From Karstenula rhodostoma CBS 690.94 (taxonomy: Eukaryota > Ascomycota > Dothideomycetes > Pleosporales > Didymosphaeriaceae): a stretch of 64,000 nt of DNA. Shown in pieces: positions 11,906 through 23,183 of this stretch. Every line of letters begins with the position of its first letter. The first letter of the stretch is position 1. The notes beneath the pieces were generated by a model. That model was not told where the DNA came from and did no database searches. It saw nothing but the letters and a program-made list of their open reading frames with translations. A program made the position numbers and the translations under genes. The stretch is from positions 90,685 through 154,684 of the forward strand of contig MU001496.1 in assembly GCA_010093485.1 (NCBI GenBank), in the 5' to 3' direction.

Positions 11906-11967
11906 GTAGGTAGTAGATGATGCACAGTAGGTAGTAGATGATGCACAGTAGACAGTAGATGCAGACA
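11906..11967. repeat. 21-nt tandem repeat, about 3 copies
   Basis: Two identical 21-nt units (11906-11926 and 11927-11947) built on GTAGGTAGTAGATGATGCAC plus A, followed by a diverged third copy at 11948-11967. Confidence 0.93.
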
Positions 11968-12551
11968 AAGGGCGGCGTGGTTGGCCGGAGCACTGCGGGA
12001 CGGCAGCCAGTCTATTATACCCGCAGCACAGCACAGCGCGGCTCTCGCTCCCTCAGCAAGCATATGCAATCCAATCTCACCAGATACACGCCCTCGTCGC
12101 CAGTGTGGCTCATCAGCCCGATCGGTCGCGGCCCTCCATCACCATGCCTGCCTGCGGGCTTGTTCCCGGCGGCCGAATAAGGTCACCCGCGAGCAGTAGT
12201 GGCCGTGGTGGTGGTGGTGGTGGACGACGACGGAGTGGGAGCCTGTCTCACTCCCCCAAGGCATGGTGACGCCCACGCTTTGCACGCACGGCGCCAGCTC
12301 GATCCGGCCGGGCGACCTGGCGCACCGCCCACCGTTTGCGAGGCCATGCGAGCCCAGCAGAGTCGTAGTTCGCCTTGGCCGCTCCTCGTGGTTGCGGCTT
12401 CGGTGACAAGTTGATATGCATCCTGGCATCCTGGCATCCTGGTCGCTCTCCCCAGGCCGCCGGGGGCCGCTAGCGCAAGCACGTCCGCTACAGCCAGAGC
12501 TCCAGCATCATCACGCCTCAGCGCTGAGCGCCATCCGCATCCGCATCCGCA

Positions 12552-12578
12552 TACACACACACACACACACACACACAC
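12552..12578. repeat. (AC)n microsatellite
   Basis: About thirteen AC dinucleotides, directly preceded by three to four copies of CATCCG (about 12533-12550). Confidence 0.95.
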
Positions 12579-13190
12579 CAGCCCACACGCTCGCGCTGCG
12601 ACCCTCCCTCCTACGCGCAGCTGCCCTGCCCTGCCAACTGCGACCCTCCCCGCCCGCCGCACGCACGCTCCCGTCCAATAGCCTCCGCCACGGGCTCCTC
12701 TCCCTCCCAGCGCCCACCCAGCATCTGCCTTCTCGTCACAAGCCTCACGCACCTGGCGCCCTGTCTGAGACCACTGTCTGGCAGCTGCCATTGGACCGTC
12801 TATCCGCACAACTGCAGACGACGCTGCGAAGATCATCTGCACATAATCCCCCGAGCCGCGGCGCAGGTGTAGCTCTCTGTCCTTCTACCGCTCCACAACG
12901 GTCGCTGCCATTGTCGTGCCCTCCACGGCCAGCCAAGCCACAGCAGCACCCATTTGCCCCCAGGCCGACCACTCAGGCCGCTAAGCAGGGAAAGCCCTCC
13001 CGTGTTGCTGCCTAGCGTGTATCAGAGCCCGGGTATCGTGCGTCGCCTGCTGCGGCTCTGAGAAAGGCTTCGGTGCAGCTGCAGCCCAGCCTCTCCACCA
13101 CCGCTGTGTTCCCGTGTAAAACAGGCTTCTTTCCACGCCAGCGCCCACATCTTGGCCACGACCTGACCGAGAACTGCACCACTATACAGC

Positions 13191-14925
13191 ATGGCGTCTG
13201 CCTCGTTCCGCGACTCGATGAGTTCTCTGGGATGGAGCAGAAGAGATCCCGATGTTCCCGTGAACACCGCGCCGCCCACCCTGATGGGACGGCTTCAGAA
13301 CTTGAACCCCTTCGGGTCGGGGGGCTATGTCAGACTGCCGACCTCGAATGACGGACCCGGGGCACCTCTGCCCGCACCAACGAGGAGAGAGGAAGAAGAA
13401 GGCTTCTTTGCCCGTAAGTTGACTCTGTTTCCGTTTCTGTAATGTGGCAACGTCCATCCACCCCTCCCAACTTCACCGCCTGCGCCGGGTATCATTCCCC
13501 CTACAATGCCGATGAGGCATGCAAAAGCTCAAACTTCGATCTACTTGTGTTTTGGCGCTTTTGGGTCTTTCCGGATGTCCTCGTGATGGACCCACAGCGC
13601 TCTGCGTGAGGCCGCAGTCTCAAATGCACTTCCCAAAATCCCAGGCCGAAGCTCGAGAAGAATCATGGACGCAGCGCACCCCTATCTTGTTTCATTCAAC
13701 AGTCATTGTTCTGGGTCCTCAGTACGTCACCTGGTCTGATCGTGCAGCGATCGGCCGGCGTGACAGAAGGGAGTTCCTGCGTATACCCTCCTGGGTGCAG
13801 TAGGCTTGCATATCCGCGGCCGTTGTCTTTGAACATTGCTAACTGCGTTCCACAGTGAGTCGATGGGACCGCATGCTGATTTTCGGTGGGTACTTGCTAC
13901 AAGGGTTGATCTTCCACAACGACTGATTGTACTAGGCGGCTTGCTGCTTGCGTCCGTAGCGCTGTTTGCTACCTGCATCGGACTCATGTTCACGCCCATC
14001 TTTATCGCTCGGCCAAGCAAATTTGCCATACTTGTAAGTCTAAACCGGTTTGCTTGCTTCCAAATCTATCATCGCATGGCCGCCCCGAGAGTGGTGAAAT
14101 CATCTGTGGTGAAGCACTGGCACTGGGTGCGTCTTACCCTGGCTCAGCTGCGAACCGTGGTGCATCTCCCATCAAGGGTAGTAGCACCTCCACTATGGAT
14201 TTCGAGCTCCACTCGCCGATTACAAAGGACTGCCTCTGACGAATGGCGTCGGTTGGTTTGGGGGTGTGCCACTCATGACCACTCTAGCCACCGCGCGATC
14301 TGCATTGGACCCTTTGTATCGATCATGCGGGTGCTAGCACCGGCGCGCTGCAGAAGGGCATACCTAAATCCAACATCTCGTCCATGTGCATTGGCACGCA
14401 TTACATGGACATGTTGAAGCTAACCAGTGTTCCCTGACTCAAGTGGTCGATGGCCAGTTTACTCTTCCTCTGCGCTTGGGGCGTCCTGATGGGCCCTTTG
14501 ACTTATGGTAAGAAAGCCTCACTGTCGCCCTTCAAGCTGCTGACCAGCACTAGTCCAACATCTTGTGTCTGGGCCCCGACTGCCCTTTACGGCAGCTTAC
14601 TTTGGCAGCATTGCCCTCACGCTCTACTTTAGTCTGGTGGTAGGTCACGGCAGTTCGCCATCCCTGCCCCTGTCGTTGAACCCTGCGCGCATCTCTCCTT
14701 CCTCTCTCCCCCACGCTAGCTTATCGATATGGTCGTCTGAATGTTTGCTGACGTCTGTCCACCTGACGGCAGCTACAAATGTTTATCCTCACTTTCATTG
14801 CAACGGTTGCACAGCTGGTGTGCCTCGCCTTTTACACGGTATCGTACTTCCCCATGGGCTCCACCGGCCTGCGGTTTGCTGCGCGCTTTGGTGGGAACCG
14901 CGTCGCTGCCTGGATGCATGACTGA
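13191..14925 (+). CDS. SFT2: Sft2-like vesicle transport membrane protein
   Basis: Six exons, 13191-13413, 13856-13885, 13936-14033, 14444-14507, 14554-14639 and 14773-14925, encode 217 residues with all phases consistent. Exon 2 is only 30 nt. After a cytosolic N-terminus with NPFGSGGYVRLP comes LSRWDRMLIFGG, the conserved entry of Sft2 proteins. Four hydrophobic helices follow: LLLASVALFATCIGLMF, the LLFLCAWGVLMGPLTY helix, YFGSIALTLYFSLV, and FILTFIATVAQLVCLAFYTV. The protein closes with YFPMGSTGLRF and a short tail. Sft2 is a tetraspanning Golgi protein that assists fusion of endosome-derived vesicles with the late Golgi (family knowledge). Introns are bimodal: 442 and 410 nt against 50, 46 and 133 nt. 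Confidence 0.93.
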
Positions 14926-17360
14926 GCGCAGGCGGCGCAACTGGCACCGAGTATGTCGTGTCCGGGTGGCGCGGTATGGGGGCAGAGCGACGCGTCGTGC
15001 GTCGCGGCAAAGTTCCGAAGCAAATACACGTTTCCGGGGTCCTGAACCGGTCAAGTAATAACCATCAATGCTACACACAGTCGCGCTTCCACGCTTCGTG
15101 CTCTCGCTCTCTGACTGACCGACTCATCTACCGGAAGCTTTCGCAGTCATCCTACTCCCGTGCACCCTCCCCAAGCTCGACCATCCCACACCCTTGGCGT
15201 CGCGTCGACACGGTGCACAGCAACAGGCAGGCCTGGGGGTGTCCTCTAGCGTCAACAGTTGCAACGGATGTTCCGGTAGTCGTTAGCAGGGATGGGATAC
15301 CTTGCCGCAGCATCACGTTCACGGGCGGGCGCTGAAGCGGACGAGTCATATGTCTTGTCTTAGAGTCAGCTTGGCTCCCACCTTGTTCGGACGAGGTCTT
15401 GGAGATCTCTACCCTCTTCGCCTCGTGGCTGCTCGGGCCAGTGCAGCCTCGGACTTGGGCTAGACGAGTAGTGCGTATTTGCAATGACGGCTTCGAGCTC
15501 TGGAGAAGAGCAGCACACCGATCAGAGAAGAGTCGGACTGTCGTTGCGCCTCCGGACGCAGCGCCGGGCGCGCGAGGAGCGCATGATGGCACGATGGGCC
15601 TCACCGACTTGTGCTCGAGGGTGGACGGTTTCCCTAGCGCTTTCGCCATGAATCCACGCTCGCTCCCGACAGACAAGTCCCCGCTCTGGTGCCGCGGTGG
15701 GCGTTATCGACCGGCAGCAAGAGCCGTGCGTACGTTGCAGTCTACGCCCGGCCTAGCGATAGCATCCTCTACACACGGTTCGGCGCAAGCGCCAGCTGAG
15801 TGCGCGGCGGGAGGGTGTGTGGTCGAGGTCCGTGACTTTCCGAATTAAGCGACGTTGGAAGAAGATGGTGTTGTGCATGGGGCTAGAGGCCCTGGATCTT
15901 CATATTGCATTGCATATCCGTGACGCGCGAGGGCCCGGACCACCTGCGATCGCATGGAACATGGACGGGATGCGAGTGCGGGGTCGCGCGCCACAACGTG
16001 CAACGCGCGGCTGTCGCCACAGCTGCTTGATGGGCATGGGTGGGCACGGCATGGGTGGGCAAGGCATGGACATGGGCAGGGCAGGGCAGGGCATGGAGTT
16101 TGGATTGCTGATCAGTAATGGGGTGAGTGGGCGACCTAGTCGGGCGGATGGGCGGCGAGTCTCTGTGCCATGGCAAGCTAGATGGCTGTTGCTTGCGACA
16201 TCAGGTTCTGGCGCGCATGGGATTCCGGTTTGCGATTCGCGGGAAGCGCGCTCCAGCAGCAACAATACAATACATGAGCCTTGGATGGGGGGACGCAGAC
16301 GTCACGACAGTGAGCAGCACCCGTCGCTATGGCTGCCGCAAGCGAGCGCAGGCTGGACAGGAATGCGATGGTGGCCTCGCCTCGCCTTTGCTCCCATCGC
16401 GCGTCGCATTCGCTATCGATCAATATAATGCCGCGCTTTAAATAGCAGTGCGCAATAAAGCCAAAGTCAAAGCGGGCGGCCTGGCGAGCGAGCGAGCGAG
16501 CCCAAGAAGCCCGAGACCGCAGACAAGAGGCGATGGTGCTGCACGGGGGTGCTGGACGCGCGCGCGGGTGCAACACCATCTCACTCGCATGAAGATTGGC
16601 TTTCAGGTTCGCGATGCTCGGGCATGCGCGAGGGCCGTGGTTGGACTGGGTTGAAGGCTGACGTCGCACGTAGGCGATTTCCGCGGTGCGTGAGACTGTC
16701 TAGCAGGGCTGAAAGAAGCTTCTTGTGGCTTTCGCTGCTTCTGCTGCTTACTGCTGTTCGCATTTGCAACAAGCACACCAAGGGCGACGCGGCCATCGGT
16801 GTGAGATGGAAGAGGGCGGCCTGCTTTCGGCCGAGGTTGGTTGTCGTCGGGGTTTGTGTCACCTGCGAGCCGCTGACTGAGCTCGTGGAAAGACATTCAC
16901 CCCGCCGCGTCCCCACGTGTTGGAGACGCGTACATGGCGGCAATAGCGAATGAGCGCATTGGTGGAATCGGTCCGGCTAACTAATCATGCGGTAGCTGCG
17001 TCAGACCCCTCATTCATTCGTCCATTCGCTCATTCTTTTGAGGAGGTACCTCTTGGACAGCATCGGCAGTTGGGGTAGGATTCCTCCTACGCGGAATCGA
17101 CGCGTTCGAATGCTCATAACCCCAGGCTTCACGCTGTTGATTGGAACCAAGAGACCAAGAGCCTCAATGCCCCTCAGTTAGTTGGCCCCACTTGAGGAAC
17201 TCCATGATGTGGGGTCCATGAACCCCAACTTCTCAATGACATGTACTTCCAATTCACAGCATCGCTCTGTACACCTCCTCCGACATCGTGATATACTGTC
17301 TTAGACTGAGCCCCATATACCCGGCCCCATAGAGTCTTGTACACATCACCACGACCCGGC
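14926..17360. other. 2.4-kb gene-free block
   Basis: Lies between SFT2 and the homogentisate dioxygenase gene, both rightward. Frames of 120-203 codons exist on both strands but show no domains and overlap each other. It contains an imperfect GGGCATGG/GGGCAGG-type tract. The last few hundred bases should hold the dioxygenase promoter. Confidence 0.5.
16031..16095. repeat. imperfect G-rich minisatellite
   Basis: Irregular tandem copies of GGGCATGG, GGGCACGG and GGGCAGG over about 65 bases. Guanine tracts are closely spaced on the + strand, so G-quadruplex formation is possible. Confidence 0.8.
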
Positions 17361-19445
17361 ATGCCTCCCCTGGACAACCCCAAAGAATATCAGAACATCT
17401 TCCACTGGGCGGAGACTCAGAAAGATGGATCAATTCCTTCGTTCCGGACAAGGAAAAACGATCCTTATGAGGTGAGCTTACCGCGACCGATTGATTGATT
17501 GCTACAGCTCATGCTGACATGGCATCCACAGTATCAAGCCGGCTTCGACAACATCTTCGAGAGCGAGGCCGTTCCGGGTAATTAACCTCCCATACGGATG
17601 ACGCTGGACGCTCCTCTGACCACCGCCATCGGTGTAGGCACAATCCCCCAAGGTCAGAACTCGCCACGCAACGTGAGATTCGGCCTCTACGCTGAGCAGA
17701 TGACGGCAACTGCCTTTGTCGCGCCCAGACACCTGAACAAGAAAGCGTGGTGCGTTGGATAGCACGAGATGCCGCGAAAGGGATGCTGATGTCACTTCTT
17801 TAGGCTCTACAGAGCTAGGCCGGCTGTCGCTCACCAGGGCTTTGTAAGTGGATTTCGTATTCCCTAACGTCGGCCTTACGGAGAGAGGCGTGTGTGGACG
17901 GTCAGCTTGTGGGGCGTACCATGGAGTTTACACTCCTCCAACGTCGCGCTTCCCATCTGGGATTTCGAGGCCTCCTACGCCGCATACCAGGGCGGCGGTC
18001 GTGCCCTAACCCTGACCCTCCCGGAGTTCTCCGAAAAGAAGATACCCCCAAATAATCTTGCTATGCCCTTTACGCCACAACGACCCACGCGCCCCCGCTG
18101 ACACACCCACAGACCGACCTCCCTGACAACAAAGACACCGAGTCATGTTTCCTGCCGCTCAACCCGCGCGTGCACGTCTCGCCGACGCAGCTCGCGTGGC
18201 TGCCGTTCGACATCCCGAGCGATGGCGAGGTTGATTTTGTAGGGGGTCTGAAGACGATTGCTGGGTCTGGGGATCCGACGCTGAGGGAGGGGCTGGCGGT
18301 GCATAGTTTTCTGTGCAATAAGAGTATGGCGAAGAGGGCGACGGTGAACTCGGATGGTGATTATTTGATTGTGGCGCAGGAGGGGAATCTGGTATGTTTT
18401 CTTTCTGTCCCGTGGAGTCTAGGATTGGGTTTTGGTGTGGAGATTTGCTGATTATGGATTAGGATATCCAAACCGAGTTCGGCATGCTCTATGTCCAGCC
18501 CGGCGAGATCTGCGTTATCCAGCGCGGCCAGCGCTTCAAAGTCAACGTCGAGGGCCCAACCCGCGGCTACATTCTCGAGGTCTGGGGCTCCAACTTCCAA
18601 CTCCCAGAGCTAGGTATCTTTTCCCCCCTTTCTCGCCCCCTCCCACCGCTAACGTAACGTCCAAAAGGCCCCCTCGGCGCAAACGGCCTCGCCAACGCCC
18701 GCGACTTCCTCCACCCCGTCGCCAAATACGAGATCGAGAAGGCGCCCTGGGAAATCATCTACAAGCTCGGCGGCAAGTTCTTCAAGTCGACGCAGAACCA
18801 CAGCCCCTTCGACGTCGTCGCGTGGCACGGCAACTACGTCCCGTACAAGTACGACCTGACCAAGTTCGTCAACGTGGGGTCCATCTCCGTCGACCACATC
18901 GATCCGAGCATCTTCTGCGTGCTGACGGCGCCGAGTCGCGACCCCGCGGCCCCGCTCGCGGATTTCTTGATCTTCAGCCCGAGATGGGACGTCGCGAGCC
19001 ACACTGTACGTCTCCCTTGTCTCCTCCCTGTGAGAAAGAGAAAGAGAAAGCAAACCCCCTAACCCAACACCCCCAGTACCGCCCCCCCTACTACCACCGC
19101 AACGCGGCCTCGGAACTCATGGGCCTCATCTACGGCGAATACGCCGGCCGCAGCGACTCCTTCCAGCCCGGCGGCGTCTCCTTCGAATGCGGGTTCGTCC
19201 CGCACGGCGTCGCGTACGAAGAGTTCAAAGCGGCGTCTGCTGCACCTCCCCCCGAAACGCGGATTTCGCAGGGCGCAGTCGCGTTTATGATGGAGAGTAG
19301 TCGCCCGTTTACCATCACGGACTGGGCGTGGAACAGCGAGAAGCTGCATGAGCATGAGCCGAAGATGTGGGATGATTTGGTGGATAATTTTAGTACGTTT
19401 GGGGCGGAGGTGGAGAAGTTGCTGAGTGAGAAGGCGGGGAGGTAG
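17361..19445 (+). CDS. hmgA: homogentisate 1,2-dioxygenase
   Basis: Eight exons (17361-17471, 17532-17577, 17638-17749, 17804-17843, 18113-18391, 18463-18613, 18668-19005, 19077-19445) encode 481 residues, close to the family length. The enzyme opens the ring of homogentisate to maleylacetoacetate in phenylalanine/tyrosine breakdown, with Fe(II) and O2. Family blocks appear in order: [65 protein letters not shown], the cupin core [41 protein letters not shown], and the metal-site strands [12 protein letters not shown] and CGFVPHG. The ligand set His-Glu-His is compatible with HRN-x3-E and PHG. No other tyrosine-catabolic gene is adjacent. The YLIVAQEG spelling and solitary position make it possible that this is one of two paralogues in the genome. 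Confidence 0.95.
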
Positions 19446-19980
19446 GGAGTGATGGGGTGGTGGGTTTGATGATGTTGGGATGGCGGGCGAGGTGGGAGAG
19501 TGTGGTGTGCTTGGTTACCTATACCTCTACGCAATGGGAGTTTCTGGATCTGAACATCGGGGAGATGGCTGTGACGCGTCGAATCAGACTAACGGTCTCT
19601 GTAATACTAACTGCTCGATAGGGCTGGGTGTCGTGTGGTAGCGAGATACGCGAGGTGCCAACGTCCACATAATCCATGGGTGTGCCAGCCGTGAGAGTGG
19701 TTCAACAGCGGACTACAAGCTGTCAGGTGCGGTGACAGCAGGCTAGCCGTGAACCACAGCTATCCGGCGCCAGGAGAGCGGGTCAGCAGCGAAGGACAGG
19801 TATAGGTACCTAGCTGCCTCTCTGGACTTCATAGGATGTTCTCTGTGTCTGAAACGTCGTATCTCCCGCGTAAAGCGAACTGAGCTTGGGAAGCATGGTA
19901 TCGTCCACCCTCGTTAGTTTGAACTTGGGTGAGTGAAGAAGGCGGGCGCCCAACATGTTTAGACGGAATGGTTTCATTGG

Positions 19981-19987
19981 TATAAAA
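19981..19987 (+). promoter_or_regulatory. TATA box of the 96-residue protein gene
   Basis: TATAAAA lies 122-128 nt upstream of the ATG at 20109, in the right orientation and at a plausible distance for a short C-rich 5' leader. Confidence 0.6.
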
Positions 19988-20010
19988 ACGACATCTTACC
20001 CGAACTCACT

Positions 20011-20079
20011 TACTCCCATCTCAAACGATTTCAATCTCAAATCCTCCTTTACTTCCATCTCAAACGATTTCAATCTCAA
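20011..20079 (+). repeat. 30-nt direct duplication in 5' leader
   Basis: A 30-nt unit, TACT(C/T)CCATCTCAAACGAT followed by TTCAATCTCAA, occurs at 20011-20040 and again at 20050-20079 with one mismatch and a 9-nt spacer. It lies between the TATA box and the start codon, so it is probably transcribed. Confidence 0.9.
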
Positions 20080-20108
20080 CCCCTCTCACCCCCAACCACC
20101 CACCCACC

Positions 20109-20399
20109 ATGAAACCCACCCACCTCATCCCCGCCCTCGCCGACACCATCGACATCGCGGCCCTCAAATCGGACGCGGAACTCAACGCCATCTTCGCCGA
20201 AATTGGCGCCACGGTCAACATACCCGCCGCCGAAATCCAACAGCACACCATCGACGCGCTATCCACGCCCGAGATGGTGGCCATCATCGCAAAGCTCCGA
20301 GACCAGCCCAGCCTCAGGACGGATTACGAAGCCCAGGACGCGATGGAGGCGGCGTTTTGGGCGGCTGTGTTTGGTGGGGAGAATAAGAAGTTGGAGTAG
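20109..20399 (+). CDS. uncharacterised 96-residue protein
   Basis: An intronless frame of 96 residues. Support for expression comes from the context: a TATA box 122-128 nt upstream, a pyrimidine-rich leader, and a CCACCATGA start context. The protein is predicted to be alpha-helical and acidic (ADTIDIAALKSDAELNAIF, EMVAIIAKLRDQ, QDAMEAAFWAAVFG), with no signal peptide, cysteine or membrane segment. I do not recognise a family. Three amphipathic helices could form a small bundle, but no function can be inferred. Confidence 0.6.
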   Translation: MKPTHLIPALADTIDIAALKSDAELNAIFAEIGATVNIPAAEIQQHTIDALSTPEMVAIIAKLRDQPSLRTDYEAQDAMEAAFWAAVFGGENKKLE

Positions 20400-21290
20400 A
20401 AGGGGGAGAGGGGATGATATGATGGATGCGCGGGGAGTGGTTGTATGGCGCGGGCATGGGCATGGGCGTCGCTGGGGTGTACTGTACTGTACTGTACTGT
20501 ACTGTACTGTATCCTATCCTATCCTATCATCCAAACCCAAACCCACGTCTATCATTCACCTCTCCTCAACCCACTCACTCACTCCACCAAATTCAACCAG
20601 CCCTCACCTCACACAATTCAAACCCAGCACATATCCATACCCCTATATAACTCTATTAATTCAAAACAATCTCGTTCTTCGATGACAGTGCTGAACTGGT
20701 TCCTGCCCAGCAGCGGCCAGGGATGTTACTTGAGAGGGATAAAGAAGGCCTGGAAGAGCGTCAGTTCGAGCCTGTTAGCGGTGAGATTGAGCAAAAAAGC
20801 GAGGTCGAAGCAGGTCAATATTGGCGCGAGCCAGGTCTTCTTTTTGAAGGATTTGATGTGTGGCGCACGCGGGAGGACTGGTGTGTTTGTTTTTGGGGCG
20901 GCGTGGTTGCGTTTGCGGGGGTTGGGGGTGTGGAAAATGTCGCAAGCTTGTTAGTTAGTATAGTTTTGCGTTGCTTTGTAGAGAGAGGGAGACTGGTGTT
21001 TTGTGTTCCGGCATTTTTACGCAGCCCTGCATGGGTTGTCTGCTTTGAAAGGTCTCTCGTCGCAGTTGCGCGACCGCGCCTTCCTGCCGGTGCATCGCTC
21101 TTTCCGTGAACCACGGCTGTTTCCTCTTACTCTCACTTGCGCAATTCATTACAGTTCTGCACAATGGCAGCCGCAACGACTGCCACCGTCAACAATAGCT
21201 CGGCGCTGCCTGGCTCCTCTCATCCTCCACGAACCCCGATTCCGGCACATCTGAGGTCAATATCGTTAGCGCACCAGCGCCGTCTTCAAG
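20400..21290. other. intergenic with pentanucleotide repeats
   Basis: The 891 bases contain the TACTG/ATCCT repeat and several overlapping frames of up to 169 codons without domains. An ATG at 21165 lies in another frame from the secreted protein downstream and is not used. Confidence 0.5.
20480..20525. repeat. (TACTG)6 followed by (ATCCT)3
   Basis: Six TACTG units (20480-20509) abut three ATCCT units (20511-20525), forming a compound microsatellite just after the small gene. Confidence 0.95.
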
Positions 21291-22766
21291 ATGCATTCCT
21301 CCGCCTTCATCTTTACTGTTCTACCAGCGGCCGTCCTCGCGGTGTTGCCAAACAACATCACTTATCCACGCCACGTCCTCCACAAGGGGAACTTCACGTT
21401 GCCGTCTGATTCTCCGGTTGCCAAACCGATAGTTTCGTTTGATGCATACCCAGGGGCGTTTATAGGGGTCGCGTCGATATGCACGCAGCCTGTTGTCACT
21501 GTTACGGCTACGGTGACGTCTGCGACTTCGTGTGGCGGCAAGCCATCTCACACCATTGTGGTCTTCGACGATGGCAAATATGACCGACCGGGGATCTCGA
21601 AGACTGCTGCTGTGGCCATCACTGCAACTGCACCTTGGCCAGTATCGGCCAGCGGCATTGTCACCGGCGTGAACAGCGGCAACAGTTTTCAGATACCCAC
21701 AACACAACACATCAACAAATGGGCGGAGACATACAGTGCATCCACAGCGACTATCAAGCTAAACACGACCTCAATCTCTGGCATCTTTGTCAACCCCGCC
21801 CTTCTCACTCAGACTCATCATGCCGACAAAACGAGAACTTCCACTCTCGTTGGATTCTACACCAAGACAAAGGTCCCTGCCCATACCGCCGTTCCTGCTC
21901 CCTCCGAGACAGATGCCAGTTCCTCGAACGACAATACTGACGTTGACGACGAAGACGAGGAGGACTTCTATGAGGATCCGGAGGACGACGCCGAAAAGAC
22001 TGCTTCTGTCAAATTTCACGAAACCAAGCAAGTATCGGCCACCGCGGCCATAACGGGGGCACCAAAGTCTTTGAAGACGACCGATCAAAAGAAGCACACC
22101 TCTTCGTCAACTAAGAAGCCTACCGCTAAGCCTGAGCCTACCGGTCGACAGAGCACAGCGAAGAACTTCACCGCGCTCACGTTGTCCGCATCGACTGCTT
22201 CCACTCTGCCAAAGAGCAGTCAGTCGAAGACAAAGGCGACAAGCCCAGCTGAAAAAACCGAAACTTCCCCCAAGCACTCTGCAACTACAACGAGTCAGGC
22301 GTATTTGCAGCCCGAAGATCTTTTCACGGACATCCCTGTGCCGACGCTACCGTACAGCAAGACATATGTAGCCCAGTTCCCGCTCTCGTCCCTCACCCTT
22401 TCTTACAAACCGGCGCATCATGGACACATATCCGTAGCATCCCCTTTGGTAACCACCAAGACAGACGACCGGTTGGACTCCCTTAGCGCCACCGTAACAT
22501 AGCATCCTGTGGTAGTCAGCACAGATGGAAAGTTCAAGGACTTGATTGGGGGGAAATCGAAGCCCTTCGTGCATCTGAGTAACGAAGATGGTGAGTGGAT
22601 TTGCTGTGAGTTCAAGGTTTCTTGCTGACCAGCTACAGCGCATGAGTTTTGCAGAAGGCGATGTCCTGGCGGTCAAAGTAAAACACGGTGCATTGACAAA
22701 TGCTGGTTCGATTTCTTCGGGGAGGAACCCAGTGAGGATAAAGACGATGGTGAGCGGCAGAAGTGA
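21291..22766 (+). CDS. secreted Ser/Thr-rich protein with Cys-rich tail
   Basis: Proposed exons 21291-22448, 22503-22590 and 22639-22766 encode 457 residues. The N-terminus (MHSSAFIFTVLPAAVLAVL) is a signal peptide. A Thr/Ser/Pro-rich body follows, likely O-glycosylated, with an acidic DVDDEDEEDFYEDPEDD stretch near residue 220. If the first exon is read straight through, it stops at 22502. Sequence beyond that stop still looks coding: PVVVSTDGKFKDLIGGK, then across a 48-nt intron a short Cys-rich tail EFC-x3-C-PGGQSKTRC-x3-CWFDFFGEEP. I therefore infer a 54-nt intron (GTAACC to ATAG) whose last three bases are that stop codon. The second intron has a clear CTGAC branch site. Function is unknown; wall-associated or secreted is the most that can be said. 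Confidence 0.65.
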
Positions 22767-23183
22767 GAAGTACAGCCCGCGGATGGAATTGAGAGCGACA
22801 TACGAGTCGTGATGGAGTCATCAGTCATGGATGCTGTTGACGTAACGTCGATATGGGTTGCTGCAGCCGCTGTCTTCATCTAGTTTTGCCACTATAGTGG
22901 AGTCTGTATCTAGCTCGCATCATAGCCGCCTATCGTTCCAAACATCGATTATAGTTCCAGGTGTCAATCGAGGCCATGTGGTGTTGTGATGAAAATTTAT
23001 TGGAATGGTCAAAAAATCGTGCTAGTTTGTGAGCACGTTGGTATAATGCCAAAATAGCAAGAATAACTCTGCCGAGAATGCGTTGAGAAAGTACGAAGCA
23101 AAGGGGTATCATGCCCATCTATCCGACCGACCAAATTGCCCAGAAAACGCCATGTACATGCTGCTCGCAACCGTCGACCCACG
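22767..23183. other. convergent intergenic region
   Basis: A 417-base A/T-richer spacer between the 3' ends of the secreted protein gene and TEX1. It probably holds both terminators. Nothing else is visible. Confidence 0.6.

Larger units (their letters stand above)
10060..13190. other. 3.1-kb divergent intergenic region
   Basis: Separates the bHLH gene (leftward) from SFT2 (rightward). It is GC-rich, with dense simple-sequence tracts and overlapping low-complexity frames of up to 241 codons that I do not accept as genes. A region this long upstream of a regulator is consistent with a long 5' leader and complex promoter. Confidence 0.5.
19446..20108. other. intergenic with TATA promoter
   Basis: The 663 bases after the dioxygenase gene hold no credible frame. 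The right end carries a TATA box and a duplicated element just before the small gene at 20109, annotated separately. Confidence 0.6.

Noticed and set aside
12183..13015. Overlapping frames of 199 (+) and 219 (-) codons
   Set aside because: Both run through the AC and CATCCG microsatellites and are mirror products of low-complexity sequence.
15817..16428. 203-codon + frame
   Set aside because: Composed mainly of a G-rich minisatellite translation; no domain.
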